From Lachnospiraceae bacterium XBB2008 (GTDB lineage Bacteria; Bacillota; Clostridia; Lachnospirales; Lachnospiraceae), in the NCBI GenBank assembly GCA_900102235.1, contig FMVL01000011.1, forward strand, positions 1 through 40,217: a DNA stretch of 40,217 nucleotides. The letters are read 5' to 3'. Positions 1 to 7,669 of this stretch are shown here, in pieces. Positions within the stretch are counted from its first letter, which is position 1, and each line of letters opens with the position of its first letter. The notes under the pieces are model-generated. The model ran no database searches, was not told the origin of the DNA, and worked only from the letters and a program-made list of their open reading frames with translations. The translations under genes and the position numbers were made by a program.

Positions 1-770
1 GCAAGGGCATAGATATCCGTCCATGCTCCCTGGTTTCCATCAGGCTGATACTGTTCTTCAGGCGCATATCCGTGTTTAAGGATGACAGTTAGGCTCTTTA
101 CATCATTGTTATCAACTATTCTTGCTGCCCCGAAGTCGATCAGCTTCATCTTCCCATCATTCGTGACCATGATGTTATCGGGGCTGATATCTCTATGTAT
201 GATCCCTGCTTCATGGACCTTCTCCAGCGAGTCCATGACCGAATCCATCATCTCTATCACTTTCGTATACGGGAGTTTTCCGTCGTTATCATTCAGATAT
301 TCAGATAAGGTAACACCATCTATATACTCCATTACCATATATGCGGTGTTATTCTCATAGAAGAATTCTTTTACGGATACTATACCCGAAAGGTTATTGA
401 ACTTTGCAAGATTCCCTGCTTCTCTTATGAAGCGATCGATCCCCTTCTTATACTGTTCCTCTTTACTGCCGGTAAGGACGGTCAGAGATGTCTGGGCGCC
501 TGTTGATGTATCTCGGGTGACTAATTCACTCGGGAAATACTCCTTAATAGCAACTCTATGATTAAGGACAAGATCAAAAGCGATATATGTGATACCAAAC
601 CCGCCTTCTCCTATGACCTTACCGACAAGATATTTACCATTCAGGATCGTCTGAGGCTGCAAACCTCTCGATGAATTCGGTGTATCTATCTTATACCCGC
701 ATAATCTACAGAACTTTGCATCGTCATCTAGTTCCTGCATGCACCCCATACACAGCTTATTGAAGTCCAT
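1..770 (-). CDS. Zinc-ribbon Ser/Thr protein kinase, C-terminus cut off by window edge
   Basis: Eukaryotic-like Ser/Thr kinase; 256 residues are visible and the rest lies left of position 1. The N-terminus is a zinc ribbon (Cys7, Cys10, Cys21, Cys24). Kinase motifs follow in order: glycine loop GEGGFGITY, catalytic lysine in VAIKEYFP, catalytic loop HRDISPDN (Ser where most Ser/Thr kinases have Lys), IDFGAAR for DFG, and YAPEEQY for APE. All catalytic residues are present, so this is an active-type kinase and not the EssB pseudokinase. The start is set by GGAGGG seven bases before ATG. It is the last visible gene of the T7SS operon, 82 bases after the zinc-ribbon gene. I infer that it phosphorylates operon partners read by the FHA domains and reset by the PP2C enzymes. 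A transmembrane or sensor part may lie outside the window. Confidence 0.93.
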   Translation of the reverse strand, partial: MDFNKLCMGCMQELDDDAKFCRLCGYKIDTPNSSRGLQPQTILNGKYLVGKVIGEGGFGITYIAFDLVLNHRVAIKEYFPSELVTRDTSTGAQTSLTVLTGSKEEQYKKGIDRFIREAGNLAKFNNLSGIVSVKEFFYENNTAYMVMEYIDGVTLSEYLNDNDGKLPYTKVIEMMDSVMDSLEKVHEAGIIHRDISPDNIMVTNDGKMKLIDFGAARIVDNNDVKSLTVILKHGYAPEEQYQPDGNQGAWTDIYAL

Positions 771-852
771 TGTTGTCCCTCCACTATCCTTTTTTTGTCT
801 ATATTTCAGTTATAAAATCAATTTGACACATATCTGTACAATATGCTCTACT

Positions 853-1068
853 CTATAACAGATTTCTTGTCTTCCCTTCTGTGTCTTCATCAAGCACAAC
901 CGTTGGACTGTGTTGTGTTCCATTATTTGGCATACTAGGTTTTAGTGAAGAGCTGTCCACAGAGCCATTCATAATTGAATAATTACCGGTTGCGCCTGTG
1001 CAGTAGGGACAAACTGTAAATTTGTCTCCATCATAAAAGTGTTTTTTGGTACATTGCATTAGATTCAT
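853..1068 (-). CDS. Small zinc-ribbon protein (71 aa), coupled to PP2C
   Basis: A 71-residue protein. The N-terminus has a Cys6-x3-His10 pair and a Cys20-x2-Cys23 pair in the context HFYDGDKFTVCPYC, a probable zinc-binding knuckle. The rest is a low-complexity Ser/Thr/Asn tail ending TEGKTRNLL. The chosen ATG (1068) overlaps the PP2C stop codon as ATGA, which indicates translational coupling; a longer reading from 1155 would lie wholly inside the phosphatase gene. I recognise the zinc-knuckle style from proteins beside Lachnospiraceae Ser/Thr kinases but know no function. The Thr-rich tail could be a kinase substrate or FHA ligand (inference). Confidence 0.75.
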   Translation of the reverse strand: MNLMQCTKKHFYDGDKFTVCPYCTGATGNYSIMNGSVDSSSLKPSMPNNGTQHSPTVVLDEDTEGKTRNLL

Positions 1069-1790
1069 AGTATTCTCACTCCTATCGCCGAAGCGTTGTC
1101 CATATCTTTTCCTTTGCCGCGTTCTAAAACTATCGCGCTCATTGCATCCACCCATTCCCTTGCGGTTTTAGTTCTTTTCAATGCCTGAGCCATCTCTTTC
1201 TCATATATCAACTCCCAAAAGCCATCTGTGCACATCAAAAAACTCATTCCTTTTGACGCCCGATAAGACTTAGAGATCGTTGGGGTCAGATTAGGATCTC
1301 GATTTCCAATGGCTTTGAGAAGTTTATTTCTGTCCCTGTGGAATCTTATATCCTTCTCCTTAATCTCTTTCATGCTTACAAGCATCTGCGGCACACTGTG
1401 ATCAAGCGTTCTTACTTTAATGTGAGTTCCTTTGAACAAATACAATCTTGAGTCTCCAATATGCCCCCACTGTGCATATCCGTTAGTCAAAATCAGCAAA
1501 ACAGATGTTGTCTTCATCGAATCAGTAGTATTATTCTCATCCTGTTTCTTTTCAAGCGTGTTTTGTGCGCAAACAAAGGATGATTCAATAAAATCATCCT
1601 TTATACCTCTATCAAAAGAGTCTGATATAACAGAAGCAACCAATTCAGAAGCCACTTCTCCTCTTCCGCATCCACCAAGCCCATCATTTACAGCAAAACA
1701 AAAGCCATCTGTGCTCTCACGAACTAATGTATAATCTTCGTTATACTCCCTCTCTCCTTTATCAGAAAACACATAGTAATCTATTGTCAT
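1065..1790 (-). CDS. PP2C-family Ser/Thr protein phosphatase (first)
   Basis: A 241-residue PP2C/Stp1-type metal-dependent phosphatase, close to the usual 240-250 residues. Motifs in order: YNEDY near residues 16-20, NDGLGG around metal ligand Asp36, GDSRLYLF at 112-119, MCTDGFWEL with Asp189, and the C-terminal metal ligand pair in DNAS (Asp231). It has no signal peptide or membrane segment, so it acts in the cytosol. The family removes phosphate from Ser/Thr of kinase substrates, so it should oppose the kinase at 1-770. It lies 19 bases after the DUF4176 gene and overlaps the zinc-ribbon gene. A second, diverged PP2C sits in the same operon. Confidence 0.92.
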   Translation of the reverse strand: MTIDYYVFSDKGEREYNEDYTLVRESTDGFCFAVNDGLGGCGRGEVASELVASVISDSFDRGIKDDFIESSFVCAQNTLEKKQDENNTTDSMKTTSVLLILTNGYAQWGHIGDSRLYLFKGTHIKVRTLDHSVPQMLVSMKEIKEKDIRFHRDRNKLLKAIGNRDPNLTPTISKSYRASKGMSFLMCTDGFWELIYEKEMAQALKRTKTAREWVDAMSAIVLERGKGKDMDNASAIGVRIL

Positions 1791-1809
1791 ATAATCCTCA
1801 GTTCAATAT

Positions 1810-2073
1810 CTACTCCAACGCTTGAATCTTACTCATAACTTCATCCGTTTTCTCATCAAAATATCCACCAAATAATACTTCTCCAACCTCCTCATGATCA
1901 ATCATAAGTAAAGAATTCTCACTTATCCACCCCTGCGGATAAAGCACCACAAGGTAATCATACATTTCCTCTGTATCAGGATGAACGGGAAGATATCCCA
2001 CAACCATAAGCGGCATTGTATTAGGTGTTTTTTGCATAAACACACTGCCAAGTTTCAGATAGTTATCATTCAT
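1810..2073 (-). CDS. DUF4176-family T7SS-associated protein (87 aa)
   Basis: Small soluble protein with the DUF4176 pattern: LKLGSVF, then a VVGYLPV strand, YDYLVVLYPQGW, and a final FGGYFDEKTDE. The family is commonly found in Firmicutes T7SS loci and near LXG-type effectors; its role is not established as far as I know. The start at 2073 (MNDNYLK) is chosen because GGAGG lies eight bases upstream; a longer reading would begin inside the upstream gene. It overlaps the upstream DUF4176 gene by eight bases. The two are paralogues, similar in the GY and YPxG/PLGY segments. Confidence 0.85.
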   Translation of the reverse strand: MNDNYLKLGSVFMQKTPNTMPLMVVGYLPVHPDTEEMYDYLVVLYPQGWISENSLLMIDHEEVGEVLFGGYFDEKTDEVMSKIQALE

Positions 2074-2410
2074 CAGTATGTTCCTCCATCTTATCAATAC
2101 TGTCATGAAAGGCTTCCTCCGCCTTTATCCATTCACTCGGAGACTGCTTTGTCAATCCATCGAAAAGAAATGATCTTACATCGATGTACTTCTTCGCAAA
2201 ATCATTGAAATATCCATCTTGAATTATGGTATCCACTTCATTGATCGGGATAACTCTAAGGGATTCCGGATTCATATATCCCAATGGTATCGGAACCACA
2301 ACATAATGAGGGATTAAAGTATCATCAATATCACAAACCTCATATCCAATTACCATATACGTTGATTCCTTATAAGATATTATTGTTCCTATAGATTTCA
2401 TATCATTCAT
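2066..2410 (-). CDS. DUF4176-family T7SS-associated protein (114 aa)
   Basis: Second DUF4176-like protein, N-terminal in the pair. Visible signature: IGTIISYKESTYMVIGYE, then PHYVVVPIPLGYMNPESL and a DGYFNDFAKKY segment, followed by a longer acidic helical tail than its paralogue. GGAAGAG precedes the ATG at 2410; an internal Met four codons on is an alternative start. It lies between the large effector-like gene (25-base gap) and the smaller DUF4176 gene. Position right after a putative substrate suggests a role as adaptor, chaperone or immunity-like partner (inference). Confidence 0.83.
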   Translation of the reverse strand: MNDMKSIGTIISYKESTYMVIGYEVCDIDDTLIPHYVVVPIPLGYMNPESLRVIPINEVDTIIQDGYFNDFAKKYIDVRSFLFDGLTKQSPSEWIKAEEAFHDSIDKMEEHTDE

Positions 2411-2435
2411 AACACTCTTCCTATTCTCTCAATAT

Positions 2436-3560
2436 TTAGAACAGTTTCTTCAAAAAGTTAATTCCGCCATCTATAATCTTCCCGCCGGTTTTCACCGCGT
2501 TTCCTGTTATATTTGAAACCACTTTTCCGGCACCGGGAATGAGATCATCCAAAACATAATCAACGCCATCACTGATAACCTTTGTAGTAGCATTAAACAT
2601 AGTACCTGGACTAAACCCTATAGAATCCTCCAATGCGGCATTTATTGTAGACAGATCTACTAATCCGAAAGTCGCAGTTTTAACAAGTGAATCAATGCTA
2701 CTACTAGCCACTTGGCAAGCAACATCTACTGTTCCTTTACCTACTGTTTGTACGAATTCAGAAGAAATTGAGTGAATTGTCCCCAAAAGATTCCCCTTTT
2801 TCAGGTATTCCATTGCCTGAGATTCATACTGTTCCTTATATCTATTGATATAACCATCCGAATCCGTTACAAGCTTCATGGTTTTCATAGTTGTCTCAAA
2901 CTTTAGCGCTGCGGTATCCAAAATGCCGCTAAAATCCTTGGATCCCTTTGCAACATCTTTTAATTTTTTAAAATCCCATGCTTTTATATCAATTAAGCCG
3001 GGCGCTTTCTCTAAAGCGCCAAATACATCGCCATCTTCCAGCTTGTTTACTATATCTCGAATATCAAGTATTTTCTCAGATCCGGGTTTCGCGCCTTTTA
3101 ATACTTCCTTAAGAGTATTTTTCGCAATTTTTTTTAAGCCCCTATTGGGTATCAGGTCGTCTATAGCATCACCCAGGTCAGATACTTCGTTATTCAAGAT
3201 AGGGAATGTTACATTTTGTGCTCCGATAACGCCTACCCCGATTGCACCACCTGAAACTAACCCATCACTATTAGACAGAGTGCCCAATGCAGACACTACA
3301 TTGTTCTCACAGTTCTCATAGTGAGCAGTGATACGACCTAATGCGTCTCCGGCGGCCGTGATCTCCTCTCCATTCTTTCTTACTCTTGTTTTAAGAGAAT
3401 CTATCTGTTCTTGGAATATCGGCATTTGCGAACTTCCGGTAATCCCCCTAAGATCGACTGAATCCATAGCGTTTGCCAATTGTAGCAATCTATCCTTTTC
3501 CGAATTTAGTTCAGCGCCTTCTTTTTTTATACTCTCAACATTGATCTCAAATTTGCTCAT
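2436..3560 (-). CDS. Large T7SS substrate/effector-like protein with YxxxE signal
   Basis: A 374-residue protein of no named family that I can recognise. Residues 1-90 are a helical hairpin like WXG100/LXG substrate domains, ending with YENCE (Tyr81-Glu85), which fits the YxxxD/E T7SS export motif. There is no N-terminal signal peptide. The remaining roughly 280 residues alternate amphipathic helices and Gly/Ala/Ile-rich stretches, with a C-terminal glycine-zipper-like end (TGGKIIDGGINFLKKLF), which could insert in membranes. The start at Met 3560 is chosen because AGGGG is correctly spaced for it and too close for the Met at 3566. The gene lies between a PP2C gene and the DUF4176 pair. I infer a secreted effector or structural substrate; toxicity is unproven. 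Confidence 0.7.
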   Translation of the reverse strand: MSKFEINVESIKKEGAELNSEKDRLLQLANAMDSVDLRGITGSSQMPIFQEQIDSLKTRVRKNGEEITAAGDALGRITAHYENCENNVVSALGTLSNSDGLVSGGAIGVGVIGAQNVTFPILNNEVSDLGDAIDDLIPNRGLKKIAKNTLKEVLKGAKPGSEKILDIRDIVNKLEDGDVFGALEKAPGLIDIKAWDFKKLKDVAKGSKDFSGILDTAALKFETTMKTMKLVTDSDGYINRYKEQYESQAMEYLKKGNLLGTIHSISSEFVQTVGKGTVDVACQVASSSIDSLVKTATFGLVDLSTINAALEDSIGFSPGTMFNATTKVISDGVDYVLDDLIPGAGKVVSNITGNAVKTGGKIIDGGINFLKKLF

Positions 3561-3576
3561 AAACATACCCCTTATC

Positions 3577-4284
3577 CTAGGTTCTTACTATAATGAATGA
3601 AAAATTATCCGGTGCACCAGCCTTCCTGACTTCATCACATATCTTCTTTGAACTGGTAAACAGTCTCTTAAGTTTCCTGTCCGCAATATACTTATATACA
3701 CCATCACAACATAAAAAGAAGATATCCCTTTTTCTAATCTCTCCCGTTATTCGATTAAACACAATATGGTTTTTTATTCCGACTGCCTTAGTTAATTTTC
3801 CATAGTTTTCATTATTAGCTATGTCATTCATATCCATATGATTATGGATTTCGGGTTTGTTCTGCCATACATCATCAACTGTAAGTTGTGAAAATGAAAA
3901 ACCTCTTTTTAAATATACACGGCTGTCTCCGGCAGAATAAACAGCATATCTGTCTTTCGAAATGATCAGAACTACCGCGGTAGATCCACACAAACCATCT
4001 GTATTCATCTCTTCAAATATTTTGCTGTTCACGTTTGACAGAATAGTCTCAAGGCCTTGTAAAAGCCGGCAAAACTCTACCCCAGCGTTTTCATATACAT
4101 TTTCTCGGTACCAGGCTCCAATTGCTTCAACTATAGCATTAGAAGCTTGTTCCCCATGCATATGCCCGCCCATTCCATCAGCCACACAAAATACTGCAGT
4201 GTTATCGTTGGTTTCACAGAACACAGCATCTTGATTAATCTGTGAACTTAATCCTTTATCGGTGTAATGTTCGTACCGAATCAT
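3577..4284 (-). CDS. PP2C-family Ser/Thr protein phosphatase (second)
   Basis: A 235-residue cytosolic PP2C-type phosphatase, diverged from the one at 1065-1790. Motifs: INQDA near residue 19, ADGMGGHMHGE around Asp36, YSAGDSRVYL in the middle, FLCCDGVYKYI, and APDNFSF at the end supplying the last metal ligand. Its gene starts five bases after the VWA-FHA gene and ends 16 bases before the effector-like gene, so it is firmly inside the T7SS operon. Two non-identical phosphatases for one visible kinase suggests two substrates or stages (inference). Confidence 0.93.
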   Translation of the reverse strand: MIRYEHYTDKGLSSQINQDAVFCETNDNTAVFCVADGMGGHMHGEQASNAIVEAIGAWYRENVYENAGVEFCRLLQGLETILSNVNSKIFEEMNTDGLCGSTAVVLIISKDRYAVYSAGDSRVYLKRGFSFSQLTVDDVWQNKPEIHNHMDMNDIANNENYGKLTKAVGIKNHIVFNRITGEIRKRDIFFLCCDGVYKYIADRKLKRLFTSSKKICDEVRKAGAPDNFSFIIVRT

Positions 4285-4289
4285 ATCAA

Positions 4290-5918
4290 TTAATACGCCC
4301 TCTCAATTTCAATCACATAGGTGCGATCACCTATAGATATCTCATCACCGGACTGGATCATATAAGGTTCACCTTCATCCAGTTTGTTCCCATTCATCTT
4401 GGTATGAGTGCGTTTCTTTTTGCCTAATATATTATCTTTGATATAATAATCTCCTCCACGGCACTCTATGGTGCAATGATGCGCATGCATATACTGATTC
4501 TCATCATCCTTGAAGTTAATGTTATCTGTATAATCCTCAGCCGATCTACCAATCGTAATTGAGTTTACAATTTCAGCGCGCCAAGAATTATTCTTATTAA
4601 ACTTATCCGTCAATGTGATAATTGCTTGAATATCATCCGGCATAAAGGCTGCTGTTCCGCCTTCTTCAAAAGCAATAGTCCCAGGCCTTTCGTTTTCATC
4701 ATATGCCAGGGTTCCGGGTCTACCATCTGTGTCAGAAGAAGATACATCCTTCTTATTCTCTTTCTTCTTCTTTGAAATAAGGAGATATGCTATGACACCG
4801 CCAGCAGCCAAAACAAGCAATACTATTCCGGCTATTATTTCCCAGGGTAAAGCACTCTTTTCAGGCATGGGTTCTTCAGCAAGAATCACCTCTTTACCCT
4901 TACAATTCGAATAGTTTTCGCTACACACCGGACATTCTTCATTAATAGTTTCCTGTGTACATTTATCTTCACAGATACATTCCGGTTCAGGAACTGGCTC
5001 GGGATTGTCATTGAGTTGAATAAATGGAATCTCTATATCTGCTACTAATTCAGTACCATCTCCGAGAGTAAGTTTCCCCTTTCTGGGATTTCCATCCATG
5101 ATTGACTCAGGAATCTCTGCTTCATAAACTACTATCTCATTATCGGCAGAAACCATATTGGAAATATCGTTAAGTTTCGATACATCAAAAGCCATATACT
5201 CACAGCCCGTCATTGTTGACAATAAAAAGAGATTGTCAAGCTCCTGTTTATTTTTCCCGGTTTCACACCCAACAGTATATATAGGATAAGAATATGAATT
5301 GAGTTGGTCCCTGATCATATCAAGGGTTTTCCCACCTGTAGGATTGTTGTTTACACCATCTGCGATGATCACTATACGGGTATAGCCCGGATAACGTTCA
5401 GCATTCAGATCATCAATAACCCCATATAATACGTTTGTAAGTAATGTGTCCTGATTATTGAAACTGATATTGCTTATTACATTCAGCAAACTTGTGTAAT
5501 CATCCGAATATCTATCAGATAGATAGTTTATATTATTCGAAAACGTAGCTATTCGAAACAGTTCGTTTTCACTATGATTATTGACCATTTGTCCCATCAG
5601 ATCTAAAACGTTTGCTCTTATTCCTTCCGGTATAGATAAAGAATTATCCAGCATTATCAACGTTCTCATGGGATTCTCATCCTCAGATATACCATAAGAT
5701 TTAGGATTCTCCGTAGGAGTATTGCCTATCTGAAGACTTACATCATCTCCAGCATTTCCGTTTCTCACATATATCTTGACTAAATGGTCATCCACTGTTT
5801 TGGTGGCCATTATCTTGGCGTTGCTTGCTGCATATACTGATATGGATATTGTAAATAAAAGCAGCAAAGCCAAAACAGTGGCAATTCTTAATTTCTTTTT
5901 TTCAAATCCCTTATTCAT
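4290..5918 (-). CDS. VWA-TM-FHA membrane receptor protein
   Basis: A 542-residue single-span protein. Residues 10-30 are a signal sequence. Residues 85-265 are a von Willebrand A domain with the metal-site motif DNSLS (Asp91, Ser93, Ser95) and a second Asp in IIADG (187). A Cys-rich patch of six cysteines (314-339, including CPVC) precedes a transmembrane helix at about 360-382 and a Lys-rich stop-transfer. The cytosolic part has three Thr motifs (PGTLAYDE 401-408, PGTIAFEE 412-419, GGTAAF 420-425) and an FHA domain at 450-535 with the Gly-Arg pair 457-458 and Asn-Gly 509-510. Topology therefore links an extracellular adhesion-type domain to a phosphothreonine reader. The gene lies between the WXG100 block and a PP2C gene. 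Confidence 0.9.
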   Translation of the reverse strand: MNKGFEKKKLRIATVLALLLLFTISISVYAASNAKIMATKTVDDHLVKIYVRNGNAGDDVSLQIGNTPTENPKSYGISEDENPMRTLIMLDNSLSIPEGIRANVLDLMGQMVNNHSENELFRIATFSNNINYLSDRYSDDYTSLLNVISNISFNNQDTLLTNVLYGVIDDLNAERYPGYTRIVIIADGVNNNPTGGKTLDMIRDQLNSYSYPIYTVGCETGKNKQELDNLFLLSTMTGCEYMAFDVSKLNDISNMVSADNEIVVYEAEIPESIMDGNPRKGKLTLGDGTELVADIEIPFIQLNDNPEPVPEPECICEDKCTQETINEECPVCSENYSNCKGKEVILAEEPMPEKSALPWEIIAGIVLLVLAAGGVIAYLLISKKKKENKKDVSSSDTDGRPGTLAYDENERPGTIAFEEGGTAAFMPDDIQAIITLTDKFNKNNSWRAEIVNSITIGRSAEDYTDNINFKDDENQYMHAHHCTIECRGGDYYIKDNILGKKKRTHTKMNGNKLDEGEPYMIQSGDEISIGDRTYVIEIERAY

Positions 5919-5976
5919 ATATCTCCCTGTCTACACAAGTTTGCTAAACAATAATCTGTTACGCATGTAGCAATAA

Positions 5977-6333
5977 TCACAGCATTGTAGTCGAAGTAGC
6001 GGCTGATGCCGTCGTAGTGGTTTTCAGCCTAAGCGCTTCCTCATCATTTTCCTTTTCGTTCTTCCTATATAATCCAGATATCGCAACCACTTTTTTATGA
6101 TAATTCTCACACAGCCTATAAACGCTATCCATAGCATCTTCCAATTCTCTAAAGCGGCGCGTATAAGTTTCTTTTGATTCGCCTTTCCACACAGGATCTG
6201 TCTGATTTATGAGATCAAGCATATTCTGAGTAGTTGTTCTCATATTGTTTGCTGTATCATTAAAATCTTGTCCATCACTTTCAAGTTTGTCGATGTTCTT
6301 AATGATCAGATCCTGATTTAATACTTCTGCCAT
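5977..6333 (-). CDS. WXG100-family protein with YxxxE signal (118 aa)
   Basis: ESAT-6-like helical hairpin protein with the turn motif W-K-G at residues 49-51 and the export motif YRKNE (Tyr89-Glu93), followed by an Ala/Thr/Ser-rich tail. The start at 6333 is set by GGAGG eight bases before ATG; the longer reading begins inside that ribosome binding site. The tail segment NEKENDEEALRL closely parallels NEIRNDEEANSL in the protein at 7016-7348, so these two are paralogues. WXG100 proteins are exported as dimers by EssC and need a partner. This is the last of five consecutive members. Confidence 0.9.
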   Translation of the reverse strand: MAEVLNQDLIIKNIDKLESDGQDFNDTANNMRTTTQNMLDLINQTDPVWKGESKETYTRRFRELEDAMDSVYRLCENYHKKVVAISGLYRKNEKENDEEALRLKTTTTASAATSTTML

Positions 6334-6376
6334 AATTATTTCCTCCATTTAGATAACTAAAACGATATACCCACGA

Positions 6377-6670
6377 TTATGAGCCTGATCCGGCTGAAAT
6401 GGCGGTAGCTAAGTTTTCCGTCCTTCTTGCATTGTCAAGAATACGCTGAAGGATTTGAGCCGCATCATCAATAACCTGGGCAAACTCAGTAAAGCACTCT
6501 TTCTCTTGCATATATTTGTTTTGAAATGTTGTGCTTGCTTCGCCTTCCCAATTAACAACTAAACCTTTCTGGATGTCATCAAGTCTAGTCACGTCTTTTT
6601 TGAATTGTGTGTTCAAATCAATCAACTGATCTATAATACCTTGAAGTGCATCTGAATACTGTAATTCCAT
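6377..6670 (-). CDS. WXG100-family protein without export motif (97 aa)
   Basis: Typical 97-residue ESAT-6-like protein with W-E-G at residues 41-43. No Tyr is found after the second helix, so the YxxxD/E motif is absent. It probably rides out as a heterodimer with a signal-bearing partner, or acts inside the cell (inference). The start at 6670 is clear: AAGGAGG stands directly upstream with normal spacing, whereas the longer reading has none. The gene is 27 bases from the upstream family member. Confidence 0.9.
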   Translation of the reverse strand: MELQYSDALQGIIDQLIDLNTQFKKDVTRLDDIQKGLVVNWEGEASTTFQNKYMQEKECFTEFAQVIDDAAQILQRILDNARRTENLATAISAGSGS

Positions 6671-6697
6671 TTTTAAACCTCCTTCTTGAATCAACAT

Positions 6698-7000
6698 TTA
6701 TCCTTGAGCGACCCCAATCGCCGCAAGTTCGGTTCTCATAGTTCTCTCAGCATTACTCATAATTGCATCAGCTACTCTTTGTATATCATTTGCTGTTTCT
6801 CCTATCTTATTCTCAATGATTTGAGCCTTTGCCAAAAAAGCCTCCGAGTTTTCACCGGACCAATTAGTTCGTATCCGCCCAATCGTCCCTTCGATATCAT
6901 CATTTGCTAATGATCTCATACCCTGTGCTATGTTTCTAAGTTTATTAACCTGAGCCTCCGCTTTTTTGAAATTCATGTAAATTTCATATTCTGTTTTCAT
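6698..7000 (-). CDS. WXG100-family protein without export motif (100 aa)
   Basis: A 100-residue ESAT-6-like helical hairpin with W-S-G at residues 47-49. The C-terminal helix ends MRTELAAIGVAQG with no YxxxD/E motif. AGGAG is spaced correctly before the ATG at 7000. It lies in the middle of the five-gene WXG100 block, with 15 bases to the preceding gene, so co-translation with its neighbours and pairing with one of them are likely (inference). Confidence 0.9.
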   Translation of the reverse strand: MKTEYEIYMNFKKAEAQVNKLRNIAQGMRSLANDDIEGTIGRIRTNWSGENSEAFLAKAQIIENKIGETANDIQRVADAIMSNAERTMRTELAAIGVAQG

Positions 7001-7015
7001 GCCATTCTCCTAATA

Positions 7016-7348
7016 TTATCCCATGTTATAACTGGGCTTCCGCAATGAATTTGCTTCTTCGTCATTTCTTATTTCATTCTGTGTGAATCCCTCAACCAAT
7101 GTTAAAAGATCCTTAGGATACTTCTGAAGGAGCATATACATCTGTTGTAATTCGTCTATCAAGCTTGCAAATTGTTGCTGCTGTAAGTCAGATGCTTCCC
7201 CTTTCCAATACGATTTCATAGAATTAATCTCACTAATCATTGCGAGGGCATTCGATTTCATATTCTCAACATCATCATTTATATCGTTTGCCTGTTGCTC
7301 CATTCTTTGTGGATCAACTTTTATAATTACTCCATCATTTCCGTCCAT
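7016..7348 (-). CDS. WXG100-family protein with altered (FxxxE) signal (110 aa)
   Basis: A 110-residue ESAT-6-like protein with W-K-G at residues 48-50 and a Gln-rich second helix. At the position of the export motif it has FTQNE (Phe88-Glu92), that is Phe instead of Tyr. The following NEIRNDEEANSL matches the tail of the paralogue at 5977-6333, whose motif is intact (YRKNE). The Tyr-to-Phe change may weaken or abolish signal recognition, or be tolerated. It begins 11 bases after the first WXG100 gene. Confidence 0.9.
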   Translation of the reverse strand: MDGNDGVIIKVDPQRMEQQANDINDDVENMKSNALAMISEINSMKSYWKGEASDLQQQQFASLIDELQQMYMLLQKYPKDLLTLVEGFTQNEIRNDEEANSLRKPSYNMG

Positions 7349-7359
7349 ATAACCCTCCT

Positions 7360-7659
7360 TTATACCGGTATTTCATCAATAATAGATGCAATAGTTTTCT
7401 CGCAACCATCATATTCGGAATTTGCATAATTCAAGCTATCATATACACTTTCCAGTTGATTAATCAGATCCAGAGCCCGTTCACTATCATTTCTAAATCT
7501 ATTATCAAATGCTTTTTTTGAAGGACCATCCCATATAGAATCCAAAGCCTTTACATGTTCAACAAAGTTGTTGTAGCTTTCTTTTAGTTTTTGTTTTGCA
7601 GTTTGATAGTCTTCGATATCTTGTCCAAATTTTACTAAATCATTAGCTATTACTTCCAT
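7360..7659 (-). CDS. WXG100-family protein with YxxxE signal (99 aa)
   Basis: First of the five WXG100 genes in transcription order. W-D-G is at residues 43-45 and the export motif YDGCE at Tyr83-Glu87, followed by a short tail ending DEIPV. The length of 99 residues is typical for EsxA-type proteins. The Cys inside the motif is shared with the large substrate (YENCE) but not with other members. The gene follows the unrecognised substrate-like gene by 10 bases. Confidence 0.91.
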   Translation of the reverse strand: MEVIANDLVKFGQDIEDYQTAKQKLKESYNNFVEHVKALDSIWDGPSKKAFDNRFRNDSERALDLINQLESVYDSLNYANSEYDGCEKTIASIIDEIPV

Positions 7660-7669
7660 ATCTCTCCTT

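Noticed and set aside
1-770. Identification of the left-edge kinase as EssB (T7SS pseudokinase)
   Set aside because: Glycine loop, catalytic Lys, HRD, DFG and APE motifs are all intact and a zinc ribbon precedes them, unlike EssB.
771-852. Promoter in the gap before the kinase gene
   Set aside because: AT-rich with partial hexamers (TTGTAC, TTATAA) but no acceptable spacing, so I do not call one.
853-1155. 100-residue version of the zinc-ribbon protein
   Set aside because: The extra N-terminus lies inside the PP2C gene; the ATGA-coupled start at 1068 gives the natural product.
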